A DNA stretch of 64,000 nt from an uncultured Candidatus Pelagibacter sp. (GTDB lineage Bacteria > Pseudomonadota > Alphaproteobacteria > Pelagibacterales > Pelagibacteraceae): the NCBI GenBank assembly GCA_905616465.1, contig CAJQSX010000002.1:88955-152954 (forward strand). The letters are read 5' to 3'. Numbering within the stretch: the first letter of the stretch is position 1; each line of letters opens with the position of its first letter. Both the position numbers and the translations under genes were made by a program. Under the pieces are notes generated by a model. The model saw only the letters and a list, made by a program, of their open reading frames with translations, did no database searches and was not told the DNA's origin. Below are positions 9,277 to 18,447 of the stretch, piece after piece.

Positions 9277-9292
9277 TACTATTACTAACAGA

Positions 9293-9658
9293 TTATTTTT
9301 TAATGTTTATTAATTTTTTTAAAATTATTACACCCCCAAATAAGAAGGTCAATAGAGGCATAAACCACAAAAAATATGTGTTTTTATTGAATTGAGGGTC
9401 GTACAGTATCCACTCACCATATTTTTTGGTTAAAAATTTGTAAATTTGATCTTCAGTAAAACCTTCATTAATTTTATTTTTTACAACTACCTTTAAGCTA
9501 ATGGCAAATTCAGAATCAGAGTCATAAACTGACTGACCTTGGCAAATCAAGCATCTTAGGTTTTTAGCAATTTTGTTTTGAAGCATAATTTCATCTGCTT
9601 TTAATAAATTGAAATTAAATAATATTGTAATAACTAAAAAAAAATTTAAAAACTTCAT
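9293..9658 (-). CDS. ccmH: Cytochrome c maturation protein CcmH
   Basis: Periplasm-facing thiol-disulfide protein that keeps apocytochrome c cysteines reduced for haem attachment. It has 121 residues: a signal peptide, the redox motif RCLIC (Cys36 and Cys39) and one C-terminal membrane anchor. It matches the short form without the fused CcmI tetratricopeptide part. Its start overlaps the end of ccmG by four bases, and it is the last gene of the ccm operon. Confidence 0.9.
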   Translation of the reverse strand: MKFLNFFLVITILFNFNLLKADEIMLQNKIAKNLRCLICQGQSVYDSDSEFAISLKVVVKNKINEGFTEDQIYKFLTKKYGEWILYDPQFNKNTYFLWFMPLLTFLFGGVIILKKLINIKK

Positions 9659-10167
9659 TCTATATAATTTTCAATTTCATCAACTAATTTTGAATTAAGT
9701 GGACCAATATATTTTTTTATTATTTTATTTTCATAAATTAAAAAGGTTTCTGGTACACCATATGCACCCCATTCTATTGCTTTTGTTCCATCTCTATCAA
9801 GCAATATTGTTGAATAAGGGTTGCCTAATTCATTAATAAATTTCTCAGCATTATTTAGATTATCTTTATAATTTAAACCTATAATTTCTATTTTCTCACT
9901 TTTGGCTAAATTTATTAAAAATGGATGCTCATCCCTACATGGTACACACCATGAGGCCCAAATATTTAATAAATAAAACTTATTTTTATTAAAAATATCC
10001 TTTGAATTAAGAGTTTTTTTTTTGATTAAGGTTTCAGAGGCAAATTCTGGAATACTTTTTATTTCTGTATTTGGAGTATATGAGTTTGGATTGTTTAATC
10101 CTCTATAAAAGATTACAAAAATAAAAATAAAAATAACAAGCAGAAGATAAATTATTCTATTTTTCAT
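9655..10167 (-). CDS. ccmG: Thiol:disulfide interchange protein CcmG (DsbE)
   Basis: Membrane-anchored periplasmic thioredoxin that supplies reductant for cytochrome c assembly. It has 170 residues, one N-terminal membrane segment and a thioredoxin fold with the active site WCVPC (Cys74, Cys77). YGVPETF downstream provides the cis-Pro loop. It overlaps ccmF by 11 bases and ccmH by four, so the three are probably co-translated. Confidence 0.92.
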   Translation of the reverse strand: MKNRIIYLLLVIFIFIFVIFYRGLNNPNSYTPNTEIKSIPEFASETLIKKKTLNSKDIFNKNKFYLLNIWASWCVPCRDEHPFLINLAKSEKIEIIGLNYKDNLNNAEKFINELGNPYSTILLDRDGTKAIEWGAYGVPETFLIYENKIIKKYIGPLNSKLVDEIENYIE

Positions 10168-12034
10168 ATTTTTTTTTAAATAAACTTATTAAACCTCCTA
10201 AAGAAATTAATAATACCGAGATCCAAATCCAAAGCATAAAGGGTTTAACTTGATACCTAATATTAAAATACTCCTCATTTTGAACTGAATTCATTGTAAT
10301 AAATTTATCAGTAAAAAATGTAGTTTTGATGTCAGCCTCACTAGTAATTATATTTGGCTGGTTATAAACTCTTAATTCAGGTTCTAACTCATCTTCTGTT
10401 TCATTTTCTCTGATAGAAAAATTTCCTTTAAAAGATGTATAGTTTTTTTCTTCAAATTTTTTTAAATCATTAAAAATAATCTCAAATCTATCATTCTTGA
10501 AGCTTTCACCAACTTTTAGATTTGTTATTAATTCACTTGAAAAAATATTATTAAATAAAATGCTTAATATTAATAAACTAAATCCAAAATGAGCTATGTT
10601 CTGTTGAATGTTCTTAAATCCTTTTAAAAAAAAATCTCTAATAGTTATAAAAAACAAATAAAAAGCACTTCCAATTAAGATGGTATTAACTAAAAAATCT
10701 ATGTCTAAATTCTTAACAATAAAGAAGGATATTAATAAAGAAATAATAAATAAGATCACCAAATGTAGTTTTTCTTCTAATCCTGATTTAATCCACTTTA
10801 ATTGGGGGCCTATAGCCATGAAAATTAAAAATGGAATTAGAAAAGGTATTATAAGTTTGTGATAAAATGGTGGACCAACAGAAATTTTTTGGGAAGCAAT
10901 AACATCTAAAAATATTGGATATACAGTTCCAATTAAAACAACTGATAAAAAATACATCATAAACCAATTATTGACCAAAATTGAGGTTTCTTTACTTAAT
11001 AAAAAAAATGAACTCGAATTTTGGTCGTCTGATTTATGAAAAATAAAAAAGATGAATAAAGACAAAAAAATTAATACAAATAAGAAAGTTAATATAAACA
11101 GCCCTCTTTCTGGATCGTTTGCAAATGTATGAACTGAATTTAAAATTCCAGAACGAACCAAAAATGTTCCACACATACTAAGAGTAAAAGTTGCAATTGA
11201 TAAAATTATTGCCCAAGAACTAAGATTGGATCTTTTCTCTAAAACTAAAATACAGTGTAATAGAGTTGTTAAAGCTAACCAGGGCATCAAAGAAACATTT
11301 TCAACTGGATCCCAAAACCAAAACCCACCCCAACCAAGTTCATAATATGCCCAAATTGAACCTAGTAAAATTCCTAAAGTTAAAAAAATCCATGAAACTA
11401 AAACCCAGTTTTTAATATGAATGGCCCAAATTTTAGAAATATAATTTAAAGTTGTTGCAGCTAGAACACTCGAAAAAATTATAGAAGATCCAACATAACC
11501 TAAATATAAAACTGGTGGGTGAATAGCTAAGGCAGGATCTTGTAAAATTGGATTAAGACCTAACCCTTCATTGGGAACAGGAAATATATAGTTAAATGGA
11601 TTAGACGATTTTATTAAAAAAACAAAAAAACCAATAATAATTATTTGTTGAAATAGTACAGTTAGTACTCTGTATTTCTTTAAAAGATCTTTAGATTTGA
11701 TTAAGAATAAAAAAATAAACAAGGTTAAGACTACTAACCATAATAACAAACTACCCTCATGATTTCCCCAAGTTCCTGAAATTTTGTAAAATAATGGTTT
11801 TGTTGTGTGCGAATTATTAAAAACTGTTTCATTGCTGAAGTCAGAATAAATAAAGGAAAAAACTAATCCTAGGAAACTTAGGACAACTAAAAATAATTGA
11901 ATGAAAGAAAAAGTTATAATTTTATAATCTAGTACTTCTTCATTTCTAAAATTTCTTATAGAAAATAAAATTATTGGAAAAGAAATGATCAGTCCAAAAA
12001 TTAAAGAATAATAACCTATAGAGCTATATAACAT
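10157..12034 (-). CDS. ccmF: Haem lyase subunit CcmF
   Basis: Large integral membrane protein that catalyses covalent haem attachment to apocytochrome c. It has 625 residues and about 14 hydrophobic segments. The family motifs are TWGNHEGS (88-95), HPPVLYLGY (172-180) and the tryptophan-rich WWD-type loop GWGGFWFWDPVENVS starting near residue 234. It abuts ccmE without a gap and overlaps ccmG. Confidence 0.95.
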   Translation of the reverse strand: MLYSSIGYYSLIFGLIISFPIILFSIRNFRNEEVLDYKIITFSFIQLFLVVLSFLGLVFSFIYSDFSNETVFNNSHTTKPLFYKISGTWGNHEGSLLLWLVVLTLFIFLFLIKSKDLLKKYRVLTVLFQQIIIIGFFVFLIKSSNPFNYIFPVPNEGLGLNPILQDPALAIHPPVLYLGYVGSSIIFSSVLAATTLNYISKIWAIHIKNWVLVSWIFLTLGILLGSIWAYYELGWGGFWFWDPVENVSLMPWLALTTLLHCILVLEKRSNLSSWAIILSIATFTLSMCGTFLVRSGILNSVHTFANDPERGLFILTFLFVLIFLSLFIFFIFHKSDDQNSSSFFLLSKETSILVNNWFMMYFLSVVLIGTVYPIFLDVIASQKISVGPPFYHKLIIPFLIPFLIFMAIGPQLKWIKSGLEEKLHLVILFIISLLISFFIVKNLDIDFLVNTILIGSAFYLFFITIRDFFLKGFKNIQQNIAHFGFSLLILSILFNNIFSSELITNLKVGESFKNDRFEIIFNDLKKFEEKNYTSFKGNFSIRENETEDELEPELRVYNQPNIITSEADIKTTFFTDKFITMNSVQNEEYFNIRYQVKPFMLWIWISVLLISLGGLISLFKKKYEK

Positions 12035-12454
12035 TTATTTTTCCTCTAAAGCTGCTTTAACCTCTGGGGGCATATAGTTTTCATCATGTTTAGCTAGAAT
12101 CTTTGTAGCTTCAAAGAAACTTTTATCTTTTAAATATCCCTCCGCAACAACCCCCTTACCTTCGGAAAAAAGATTTGGGATTAATCCTGAATAAGAAACA
12201 TTAATTTCATTTTTAAAGTCTGTAATAATAAAATTTACCTCTTTAGACGATATTTTAATTGAATTAATTTTAACCATTCCACCAACTCTAACCTTCTTAT
12301 TTTTAACTTCGTTTAAAAGCTGAATATCTGAAGGAGATTTAAAATAAACTACATTTTCTTCTAGTGATTTCAAAACTAAATAGACAGATAATATTAAAGA
12401 TAACAATATTAAAGTAATAAAAAAAAATCTTAATTTAACTTTTCGACCATACAT
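12035..12454 (-). CDS. ccmE: Haem chaperone CcmE
   Basis: Periplasmic haem chaperone that carries haem covalently from CcmC to CcmF. It has 139 residues: one N-terminal membrane anchor, an OB-fold body, and the haem-binding stretch [11 protein letters not shown] with His123 and Tyr127. Its stop is directly followed by the ccmF start. Length and motif are standard. Confidence 0.93.
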   Translation of the reverse strand: MYGRKVKLRFFFITLILLSLILSVYLVLKSLEENVVYFKSPSDIQLLNEVKNKKVRVGGMVKINSIKISSKEVNFIITDFKNEINVSYSGLIPNLFSEGKGVVAEGYLKDKSFFEATKILAKHDENYMPPEVKAALEEK

Positions 12455-12464
12455 GGTTCAAAAA

Positions 12465-12692
12465 TTAAATACTTTGGTTGCTAGATAGAATTTCTCTATT
12501 AATAGTTTGCGACCTTGCAACTTCTGCTCTTTTAGAGTCTAAGGCTCCAAATTTAGAAACAAATTTGTTTCTTTCTTTAACATATTGAAATTTTGTAATC
12601 ACGTATAAAGTTGAGAAGCTTAAAAGTGTGAACGAAAAAGCAGACCAAACATATAGTCCATATCCATTCATTTTTAAAAATTCGTTAATCAT
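12465..12692 (-). CDS. ccmD: CcmD-like small membrane protein
   Basis: Small single-span membrane protein of 75 residues between ccmC and ccmE, the normal place of ccmD, which helps release haem-loaded CcmE from CcmC. The N-terminal MNGYGLYVWSAF followed by one hydrophobic segment and a charged tail fits CcmD, although this family is poorly conserved in sequence. It overlaps ccmC by four bases. The call relies partly on position. Confidence 0.7.
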   Translation of the reverse strand: MINEFLKMNGYGLYVWSAFSFTLLSFSTLYVITKFQYVKERNKFVSKFGALDSKRAEVARSQTINREILSSNQSI

Positions 12693-13396
12693 AATCTATC
12701 TAGTCCTTTATTTTTAATCTTTATCAGTTCTGTATTATATTTCATTAAAAATATTAATAAAGAAAACAGGGCAAATGCCGCAGTCATAATTAATAAAGGA
12801 AAAAGCATCGAAGAATGTATCGATGATTTTGATAAAACATTGATCGATGCAGGCTGGTGAAGTGTGTTCCACCAATCAACTGAATATTTAATTATTGGCA
12901 CATTAATTATTCCTAAAATAGTTATGATTGTTGTGATTTTTAAAACATATTCTTTGTCTTCATAAATTCTCCAGGCGACTAAGTACATTAAATAAAATAA
13001 AGCTAAAATTAACATTGAGGTGATTCTCGCATCCCATGCCCACCATGTTCCCCAGGTTGGCTTTCCCCAAATAGAACCTGTAACCAACGCAACAATATTA
13101 AAAACAAATCCTGAAGGTGCTAAACTTTTTGCAATTAAAAAAAAATTTTTGTTTTTAAAAATATAACCACTTAAAGATAAAAAAGTAATTGATGAAAAAA
13201 TACCAAGAGAAATCCATGCCGCTGGAACATGAACATACATAATTCTAACTGAGTGACTTTGTTTATAGTCTTCAGGTGAAAAAATTAAAGCTTCAAGCAA
13301 TCCAATGGAAATGACAACAACAAATAGTGCCGCAACATATTTTGGTGCTTTTGAAGTAATCAAAAAAATTTGATTTGGCTTAAAAAATTTAAACAT
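12689..13396 (-). CDS. ccmC: Haem exporter/handling protein CcmC
   Basis: Six-span membrane protein that presents haem to CcmE. It has 235 residues with the tryptophan-rich WGTWWAWDARITS at 115-127 and a conserved periplasmic His in MYVHVPAAW (His56). It is the first gene of the minus-strand ccmCDEFGH operon; ccmA and ccmB are not in the window. The 165-base spacer upstream holds a long inverted repeat at 13433-13492 that could affect its expression. Confidence 0.93.
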   Translation of the reverse strand: MFKFFKPNQIFLITSKAPKYVAALFVVVISIGLLEALIFSPEDYKQSHSVRIMYVHVPAAWISLGIFSSITFLSLSGYIFKNKNFFLIAKSLAPSGFVFNIVALVTGSIWGKPTWGTWWAWDARITSMLILALFYLMYLVAWRIYEDKEYVLKITTIITILGIINVPIIKYSVDWWNTLHQPASINVLSKSSIHSSMLFPLLIMTAAFALFSLLIFLMKYNTELIKIKNKGLDRL

Positions 13397-13432
13397 AAAT
13401 AATTATTAAGGGTTTTTAGTATGAAAGGTTGG

Positions 13433-13492
13433 TCTGATCAAGAATGTAGAGGGAGATAATATTGTAGTTACAAATTAGCACTCTTGATCAGA
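13433..13492. repeat. Perfect 11-base inverted repeat between hspQ and ccmC
   Basis: TCTGATCAAGA (13433-13443) and its exact complement TCTTGATCAGA (13482-13492) flank 38 bases, within which TTGTAGTTACAA is a smaller hairpin. No T run follows on either strand, so it is not a standard terminator. It lies in the leader or promoter region of ccmC on the minus strand. It could be an operator, a leader structure or a small RNA. I cannot match it to a named riboswitch. Confidence 0.5.
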
Positions 13493-13560
13493 TATGATTT
13501 AAAAATAGATGATTTCTATGTCTAAGATTTGAGCTAATTGTGTTAAAATAATGATCTTTT

Positions 13561-13881
13561 TTAATTTGAGGGCTTAAAATAGCTTGAGCCCCTCTTGCCG
13601 GAAAAAATTTCCTCAATTAAAGGATGCTTTATAGGCTCTTCTGAATCATCCATTAAAAGGTTTTGTTCTGAGACGTACGCCTCATAAGTAATCTCATCGT
13701 TTTCAGCTAGTAAATGATAAAATGGCTGATTTTTTCTTGGTCTCACATTTTTTGGTATTGATTGATACCATTCTTCTGAATTATTAAATTCAAAGTCAAC
13801 ATCATATATTACACCTCTAAATTCAAAGTGTTTGTGTTTAACAATGTCTCCTATTGAGAATTTAGCTTTTTGTATTGGCAT
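13561..13881 (-). CDS. hspQ: Heat shock protein HspQ (YccV-like hemimethylated-DNA-binding family)
   Basis: Small cytosolic protein of 106 residues. In Escherichia coli HspQ acts as an adaptor and specificity factor for Lon protease; the fold is also called hemimethylated-DNA-binding YccV. The sequence shows the full family signature: FSIGDIVKHKHFEFRGVIYD, then QPFYHLLAENDEITYEAYVSEQNL. It is monocistronic and divergent from yciB. A heat-shock-type promoter can be proposed directly upstream (13888-13916). Confidence 0.88.
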   Translation of the reverse strand: MPIQKAKFSIGDIVKHKHFEFRGVIYDVDFEFNNSEEWYQSIPKNVRPRKNQPFYHLLAENDEITYEAYVSEQNLLMDDSEEPIKHPLIEEIFSGKRGSSYFKPSN

Positions 13882-13887
13882 TGTGTT

Positions 13888-13916
13888 TAGTATGGGTATT
13901 TAAAAAAAAAAATCAA
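13888..13916 (-). promoter_or_regulatory. Possible RpoH-type promoter of hspQ
   Basis: On the minus strand a TTGAT element (13916-13912) is followed after about 15 bases by CCCATACTA (13896-13888), which resembles the heat-shock sigma factor -10 consensus CCCCATNT. The -10 element ends only a few bases before the hspQ ATG at 13881, implying a very short or absent leader. This is proposed by similarity alone. Confidence 0.4.
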
Positions 13917-13968
13917 TGGTTAAAATTATATTGTTTTGTGATGTGTTTAATATGTTAATATCTTTTTA

Positions 13969-14520
13969 GTGAATAAATCTTTTTTAAAATTTGTTACAGA
14001 TTTTGGTCCTTTAGCTATATTTTTTTTTTATTATTATAATAATGATAAAAATTTATCGGTTGCTATTCCTCCACTCATAGTTGCAACTTTAGTAGCACTA
14101 GCTGTTGTTTGGTTTTTTGAAAAAAAAATACCGATGATGCCTTTAATAAGTGGAATTTTGATTACATTTTTTGGAGGCCTAACTATTTACTTTAATGATC
14201 CAGTATTTATCTACATAAAACCAACAATCATTAATGTGCTATTTGCTTTAGCACTATTCTTTGGAAAATATTTTTTCAAAGAGCCTGTCTTAAAAAAAAT
14301 TATGGGTAAATCAATTTCTTTAACTGGCACTGGATGGGAAATATTAAATAGAAGGTGGATGTTTTTTTTTCTATGTCTTGCAGTTTTAAATGAATGTATC
14401 TGGAGAACGCAAACTGAAGAGTTCTGGGTTAATTTTAAAGTTTGGGGAATGCTACCAATAACAATAGTTTTTACAGGTTTTCAAATATCACTAATTAATA
14501 AATATAAAATTGATGCGTAG
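13969..14520 (+). CDS. yciB: Inner-membrane septation protein YciB (IspZ family)
   Basis: Multispan inner-membrane protein of 183 residues, homologous to YciB/IspZ, linked to cell envelope and septum formation. The start codon is GTG at 13969. Family motifs include DFGPLAIFFFYY near the N terminus and LTGTGWEILNRRWMFFF, WRTQTEEFWVNFKVWG further on. Its last codons overlap the start of the DUF2794 gene. Confidence 0.88.
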   Translation: MNKSFLKFVTDFGPLAIFFFYYYNNDKNLSVAIPPLIVATLVALAVVWFFEKKIPMMPLISGILITFFGGLTIYFNDPVFIYIKPTIINVLFALALFFGKYFFKEPVLKKIMGKSISLTGTGWEILNRRWMFFFLCLAVLNECIWRTQTEEFWVNFKVWGMLPITIVFTGFQISLINKYKIDA

Positions 14521-14857
14521 TAATTTAAAATTAGTAGTTAACAACCCGCATAAGAAAGTAGAAGAAAGACAATTTTTTGAAAGAGATGAACTTAAAATTA
14601 TTTTAGATTTATATGCTAAAATGGTGTCTGAAGGATCGTGGAAAGATTATGGTTTGAATATTTCTAACAGACAAGTAAGTTTTAGTGTTTTTAAGAATGC
14701 AGCAGAAAATGCTTTGTATAAAATTTGTAAAAATTTTAAACCTAAAAATAAAAACTTAAAATACTTAATTACAGACTCTAATGGTAAAGTTTTAAAAAAT
14801 TCTTTTGATTTGGAAATTTTACTTAAAAATATAAATTGGAAAAACTTTAAAAAGTAA
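14513..14857 (+). CDS. DUF2794 family protein
   Basis: Small soluble protein of 114 residues of unknown function, typical of alphaproteobacteria (DUF2794). The core is FFERDELKIILDLYAKMVSEG followed by WKDYGL and VSFSVFKNAAENALYKI. The ATG at 14513 is chosen; it overlaps the yciB stop by eight bases, indicating coupled translation. The preceding TTG is an unlikely start. It converges with the Bax-inhibitor gene. Confidence 0.8.
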   Translation: MRSNLKLVVNNPHKKVEERQFFERDELKIILDLYAKMVSEGSWKDYGLNISNRQVSFSVFKNAAENALYKICKNFKPKNKNLKYLITDSNGKVLKNSFDLEILLKNINWKNFKK

Positions 14858-14862
14858 AAAAA

Positions 14863-15633
14863 CTAACGTCTTTGACCAAATAATCTTAACAACATTATAA
14901 ATAAATTTATAAAATCTAAGTAAAGAGTTAAAGCACCCATAACAGCTTTTTTACCCATTATCTCACCTGAGTCACTCATTGCATACATATTTTTAATTTT
15001 TTGAGTGTCATAAGCAGTAAGACCTACAAAAATTAGAACACCTAAAATTGATATGATAAATTCCATTCTTTCAGATCCCATAAACATATTAACAACTGAT
15101 GCTATTATAATTCCAAACAGACCCATCATTAGGAAAGATCCTAATTTAGTAAGGTCTCTTTTGGTTGTATAACCATAAATGCTCATCGCACCAAAAGTTC
15201 CTGAGGTAATAAAAAATACTCTAGCTATACTTCCACCAGTATACATTAGAAAGATCGAGGAAAGTGATATACCCATCAAAGCAGCAAAAACCCAAAATAC
15301 AGTTTGAGCGGACGATGCTGACATTTTATTCATTCTTGCACTCATATAAAAAACAATTCCTAATGGCGCAAGCATTACTAACCATTTTAAAGGCGAACCA
15401 TATATTGCGTAACCCATAGGAGTTAGTCCAGAAATTCCTGCAGATGACATTTGAATATTAGAGCCTCCAGATAAATTGTAAAATAAAATAGAGAATACAC
15501 CTGTTAAAAGAATGGCAGAAGCCATGTAGTTATAAACCTTAAGCATGTGAGCTCTTAAGCCCTCATCCATTACTACTGTTGACTGTTGAGATTCTTTAGC
15601 TCTTGCTAGTATTCCTTTTTTATTAAATTCCAT
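14863..15633 (-). CDS. Bax inhibitor-1/YccA family membrane protein
   Basis: Seven-span inner-membrane protein of 256 residues in the Bax inhibitor-1 (YbhL/YccA) family; bacterial members are implicated in calcium or proton leak and in protease modulation. The C-terminal signature LTAYDTQKIKNMY, then GALTLYLDFINLFIMLLRLFG, is clear. It is monocistronic and separated from the divergent aldo/keto reductase by about 80 bases. Confidence 0.9.
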   Translation of the reverse strand: MEFNKKGILARAKESQQSTVVMDEGLRAHMLKVYNYMASAILLTGVFSILFYNLSGGSNIQMSSAGISGLTPMGYAIYGSPLKWLVMLAPLGIVFYMSARMNKMSASSAQTVFWVFAALMGISLSSIFLMYTGGSIARVFFITSGTFGAMSIYGYTTKRDLTKLGSFLMMGLFGIIIASVVNMFMGSERMEFIISILGVLIFVGLTAYDTQKIKNMYAMSDSGEIMGKKAVMGALTLYLDFINLFIMLLRLFGQRR

Positions 15634-15712
15634 ATCAACTAATATAATAGTCTTTTACTAATTATACAAGATACCTTAAAAGATTAAAAAAAATAAATCA
15701 AAAAAAACCTTA

Positions 15713-16750
15713 ATGAATTACAAAAAGCTGGGAAATACTAATCTTGATGTAAGTACAATTTGTCTTGGAACGATGACTTGGGGTGAGCAAAACACCCAAG
15801 AAGAAGGTTTTGAGCAGATGGATTATGCATTAGATCAAGGAGTGAATTTTTGGGATACCGCAGAGATTTATTCTATTCCTCCAAAAGAAGAAACATTTGG
15901 GGATACAGAGGTAATTATTGGAAATTGGTTTGAAAAAACAAAAAAGAGAGACAAAGTAATTTTAGCCTCAAAGGTTTGTGGCCCAATGAGAGAATATGTC
16001 AGAGGTGGTGGAAATCAATTTGGTACAAAAAATATTACTGAAGCTTTAGAAGATAGTTTAAAAAGATTAAAGACTGATTATATTGATTTATACCAATTAC
16101 ATTGGCCAGAAAGAAAAACAAATTTTTTTGGAAAATTAGGCTATGAACACGATGACAGCAACGAATGGACTCAGTTTGAGGATGTATTAGCTGATTTAAA
16201 AAAATTCATAGATCAGGGAAAAATTAGACATGTTGGTTTATCAAATGAAACACCTTGGGGATTATCAAAATTTTTAGAATTGTCTAAAGCTATGAATTTA
16301 CCAAGAATGCTTTCGGTTCAAAATCCATACAACTTACTTAATAGAACCTATGAAGTTGGTCTTGCAGAAATGTCCGTTAGGGAGAAAGTTGGATTGTTAG
16401 CTTACTCACCTTTAGCATGTGGATATTTATCTGGAAAATATAGGAATAATCAAATGCCAAAAGGCACCCGAATAGAGCGAGATGGTGAGTTTTGGACAAG
16501 ATATAGTAAACCCAATTCTGATAAGGCTATTGATGCTTATTTCGAAATAGCTGAAAAATATAAGTTAAATTTAGCTCAAATGTCTTTAAAGTTTTTAGAA
16601 ATTCAGCCTTTTGTAACTTCTGTTATAATAGGCGCAACCACCATGGATCAGTTGAAAACAAACATAGAAAGTGTAAATATAAACTTAACTAATGAAATTA
16701 TTCAAGAAATTAATGAGATTCAAAAAATTTATTCCAATCCATGTCCATAA
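15713..16750 (+). CDS. Aldo/keto reductase (Tas-like)
   Basis: NADPH-dependent oxidoreductase with a TIM barrel, 345 residues, cytosolic. The catalytic tetrad is visible: Asp in FWDTAEIYS with Tyr a few residues on, Lys in LASKVCG, and His in YQLHWPE. The C-terminal cofactor-binding part VIIGATTMDQLKTN is intact. The closest type is the Tas/YghZ-like group of bacterial aldo/keto reductases. Its end overlaps the next gene by 10 bases. Substrate unknown. Confidence 0.88.
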   Translation: MNYKKLGNTNLDVSTICLGTMTWGEQNTQEEGFEQMDYALDQGVNFWDTAEIYSIPPKEETFGDTEVIIGNWFEKTKKRDKVILASKVCGPMREYVRGGGNQFGTKNITEALEDSLKRLKTDYIDLYQLHWPERKTNFFGKLGYEHDDSNEWTQFEDVLADLKKFIDQGKIRHVGLSNETPWGLSKFLELSKAMNLPRMLSVQNPYNLLNRTYEVGLAEMSVREKVGLLAYSPLACGYLSGKYRNNQMPKGTRIERDGEFWTRYSKPNSDKAIDAYFEIAEKYKLNLAQMSLKFLEIQPFVTSVIIGATTMDQLKTNIESVNINLTNEIIQEINEIQKIYSNPCP

Positions 16751-17253
16751 TTAAAAAAAACTTAATAATATTTTCAATTTTTACTTTATTAACTTTAGCA
16801 CCCTCTAAAGCTGAAGAAATAAAAAAGATTGGAAAATTTAAAGATTGGCAAACAATGGTTTTGCTTCAGGAAACTGGAAAGGTATGTTTTGCTCAATCAT
16901 CTCCAGTTTTACAATCACCTAAATCAAACAAAAGAGATGCGAGATTATTTATAACTTTTAGACCAGGTGATAAAATTACAGATGAGGTTAGCACAAGTCC
17001 TGGGTATGAGTTTAATAAAAATAATTCTGTAACTGCAACATCTGGAAAAAATAAAATTAAATTTGACATTATGCAACAAGGTTTTGCTTGGATTGCAGAT
17101 AATAAAGTTGAAAAAAAAATGATCAAACTTTTGAAAAAAGGATCTAGAATAATGATTTCAGGATATAATCAAAAAGGATCACAAACCATTGATCACTACT
17201 CTCTTTTGGGTTTCACTAAAGCATATAAAGCCGCGAAAACAGCTTGCAGTTAA
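16741..17253 (+). CDS. IalB-like (invasion-associated locus B) family periplasmic protein
   Basis: Exported protein of 170 residues with a signal peptide ending at about APSKAEE. The sequence GKFKDWQTMVL, a Cys in GKVCFAQSSP, and a C-terminal Cys (KTACS) fit the invasion-associated locus B family, small secreted proteins widespread in alphaproteobacteria. The two Cys probably form a disulfide. The name refers to Bartonella; nothing here suggests pathogenicity. It overlaps the reductase gene and precedes argG by six bases. Confidence 0.78.
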   Translation: MSIIKKNLIIFSIFTLLTLAPSKAEEIKKIGKFKDWQTMVLLQETGKVCFAQSSPVLQSPKSNKRDARLFITFRPGDKITDEVSTSPGYEFNKNNSVTATSGKNKIKFDIMQQGFAWIADNKVEKKMIKLLKKGSRIMISGYNQKGSQTIDHYSLLGFTKAYKAAKTACS

Positions 17254-17259
17254 TTACTA

Positions 17260-18441
17260 GTGTCTAAGAAAAAGATAGTTCTTGCTTATTCAGGAGGTTT
17301 AGACACATCCATAATATTGAAATGGCTTCAAGAAAAATACAATGCAGATGTTATTTGTTATACTGCTGATGTTGGTCAAATAATTGATCGAAAAAAAATA
17401 TTCAATAATGCTAAAAAATTTGGTGTAAAAAATATTATCATTCAAGATCTTAAGGATGAGTTCGTTAAAAACTATGTCTACCCAATGGTTAGAGGACATG
17501 CAATTTATGAAGGAGCATATTTATTAGGAACATCGATTGCAAGACCACTAATAGCAAAAGATCAAATAAGAATAGCAAAAAAATTTAAAGCATGTGCAGT
17601 TTCACATGGTGCCACTGGCAAAGGTAATGACCAGGTAAGATTTGAACTTGGCTATCATTATTTTGGTCCAAAAATAAAAGTGATTGCTCCTTGGAGAATT
17701 TGGAAATTAAAATCAAGAACAGACTTAATCAATTATGCAAAAAAACATAATATAGAAATTCCTAAAGATAAAAAAGGTGCTCCCCCGTTCTCTATTGATG
17801 ATAATTTATTTCATACTTCAACTGAAGGTAAGGTTCTGGAAAACCCTAAAAACTATGCGCCAGAATTTATATTTCAAAGAACTACTTCTCCAGAAAAAGC
17901 ACCTAATAAACCAACATTTGTGACTATAAATTTTAAGAACAGTGATCCATACGGAATTAATGGAAAAAAACTGTCTCCTTACAAATTATTGGAAAAGTTA
18001 AATACAGTGGCAGGTAAAAATGGAATAGGTAGAATTGATCTAGTTGAAAACAGATTTATAGGAATAAAGTCTAGGGGAGTATACGAAACGCCTGGGGGTA
18101 CACTTTTAATAAATGCACATAGAGCTATAGAGTCTGTAACTCTGGATAAAGAAACTATGCATAAAAAAGATGAGGTAATGTCAAAGTATGCTGAATTAAT
18201 TTACAATGGTTATTGGTTTTCTAAAGAAAGATTTAAACTTCAAAAAACAATCGACCTTAAAAAAAACAGGGTGAATGGATCAATTAAGTTAAAACTTTAT
18301 AAAGGAAATATCACTATTTATTCAAGAGTTACTAAAAGTAAGGCATACTCAATTAAAAAAGTTTCATTTGAAGAAAACAAGACTTTCAACAAATCTAGTA
18401 TTGAAAGATTTATTAATTATCATAAAAAAAAACTTAAATAA
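17260..18441 (+). CDS. argG: Argininosuccinate synthase
   Basis: ATP-dependent ligase joining citrulline and aspartate in arginine synthesis. It has 393 residues, normal for bacterial ArgG. The start codon is GTG at 17260. The P-loop-like AYSGGLDTSI is at residues 9-18, followed by SHGATGKGNDQVRFE for citrulline and aspartate binding. No other arginine genes are near. It is followed after six bases by a photolyase-like gene. Confidence 0.95.
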   Translation: MSKKKIVLAYSGGLDTSIILKWLQEKYNADVICYTADVGQIIDRKKIFNNAKKFGVKNIIIQDLKDEFVKNYVYPMVRGHAIYEGAYLLGTSIARPLIAKDQIRIAKKFKACAVSHGATGKGNDQVRFELGYHYFGPKIKVIAPWRIWKLKSRTDLINYAKKHNIEIPKDKKGAPPFSIDDNLFHTSTEGKVLENPKNYAPEFIFQRTTSPEKAPNKPTFVTINFKNSDPYGINGKKLSPYKLLEKLNTVAGKNGIGRIDLVENRFIGIKSRGVYETPGGTLLINAHRAIESVTLDKETMHKKDEVMSKYAELIYNGYWFSKERFKLQKTIDLKKNRVNGSIKLKLYKGNITIYSRVTKSKAYSIKKVSFEENKTFNKSSIERFINYHKKKLK

Positions 18442-18447
18442 TTCAAA

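Noticed and set aside
13433-13492. Known riboswitch (SAM or glycine type) upstream of ccmC
   Set aside because: The bases do not match conserved cores that I know, and the downstream gene is not a usual target.
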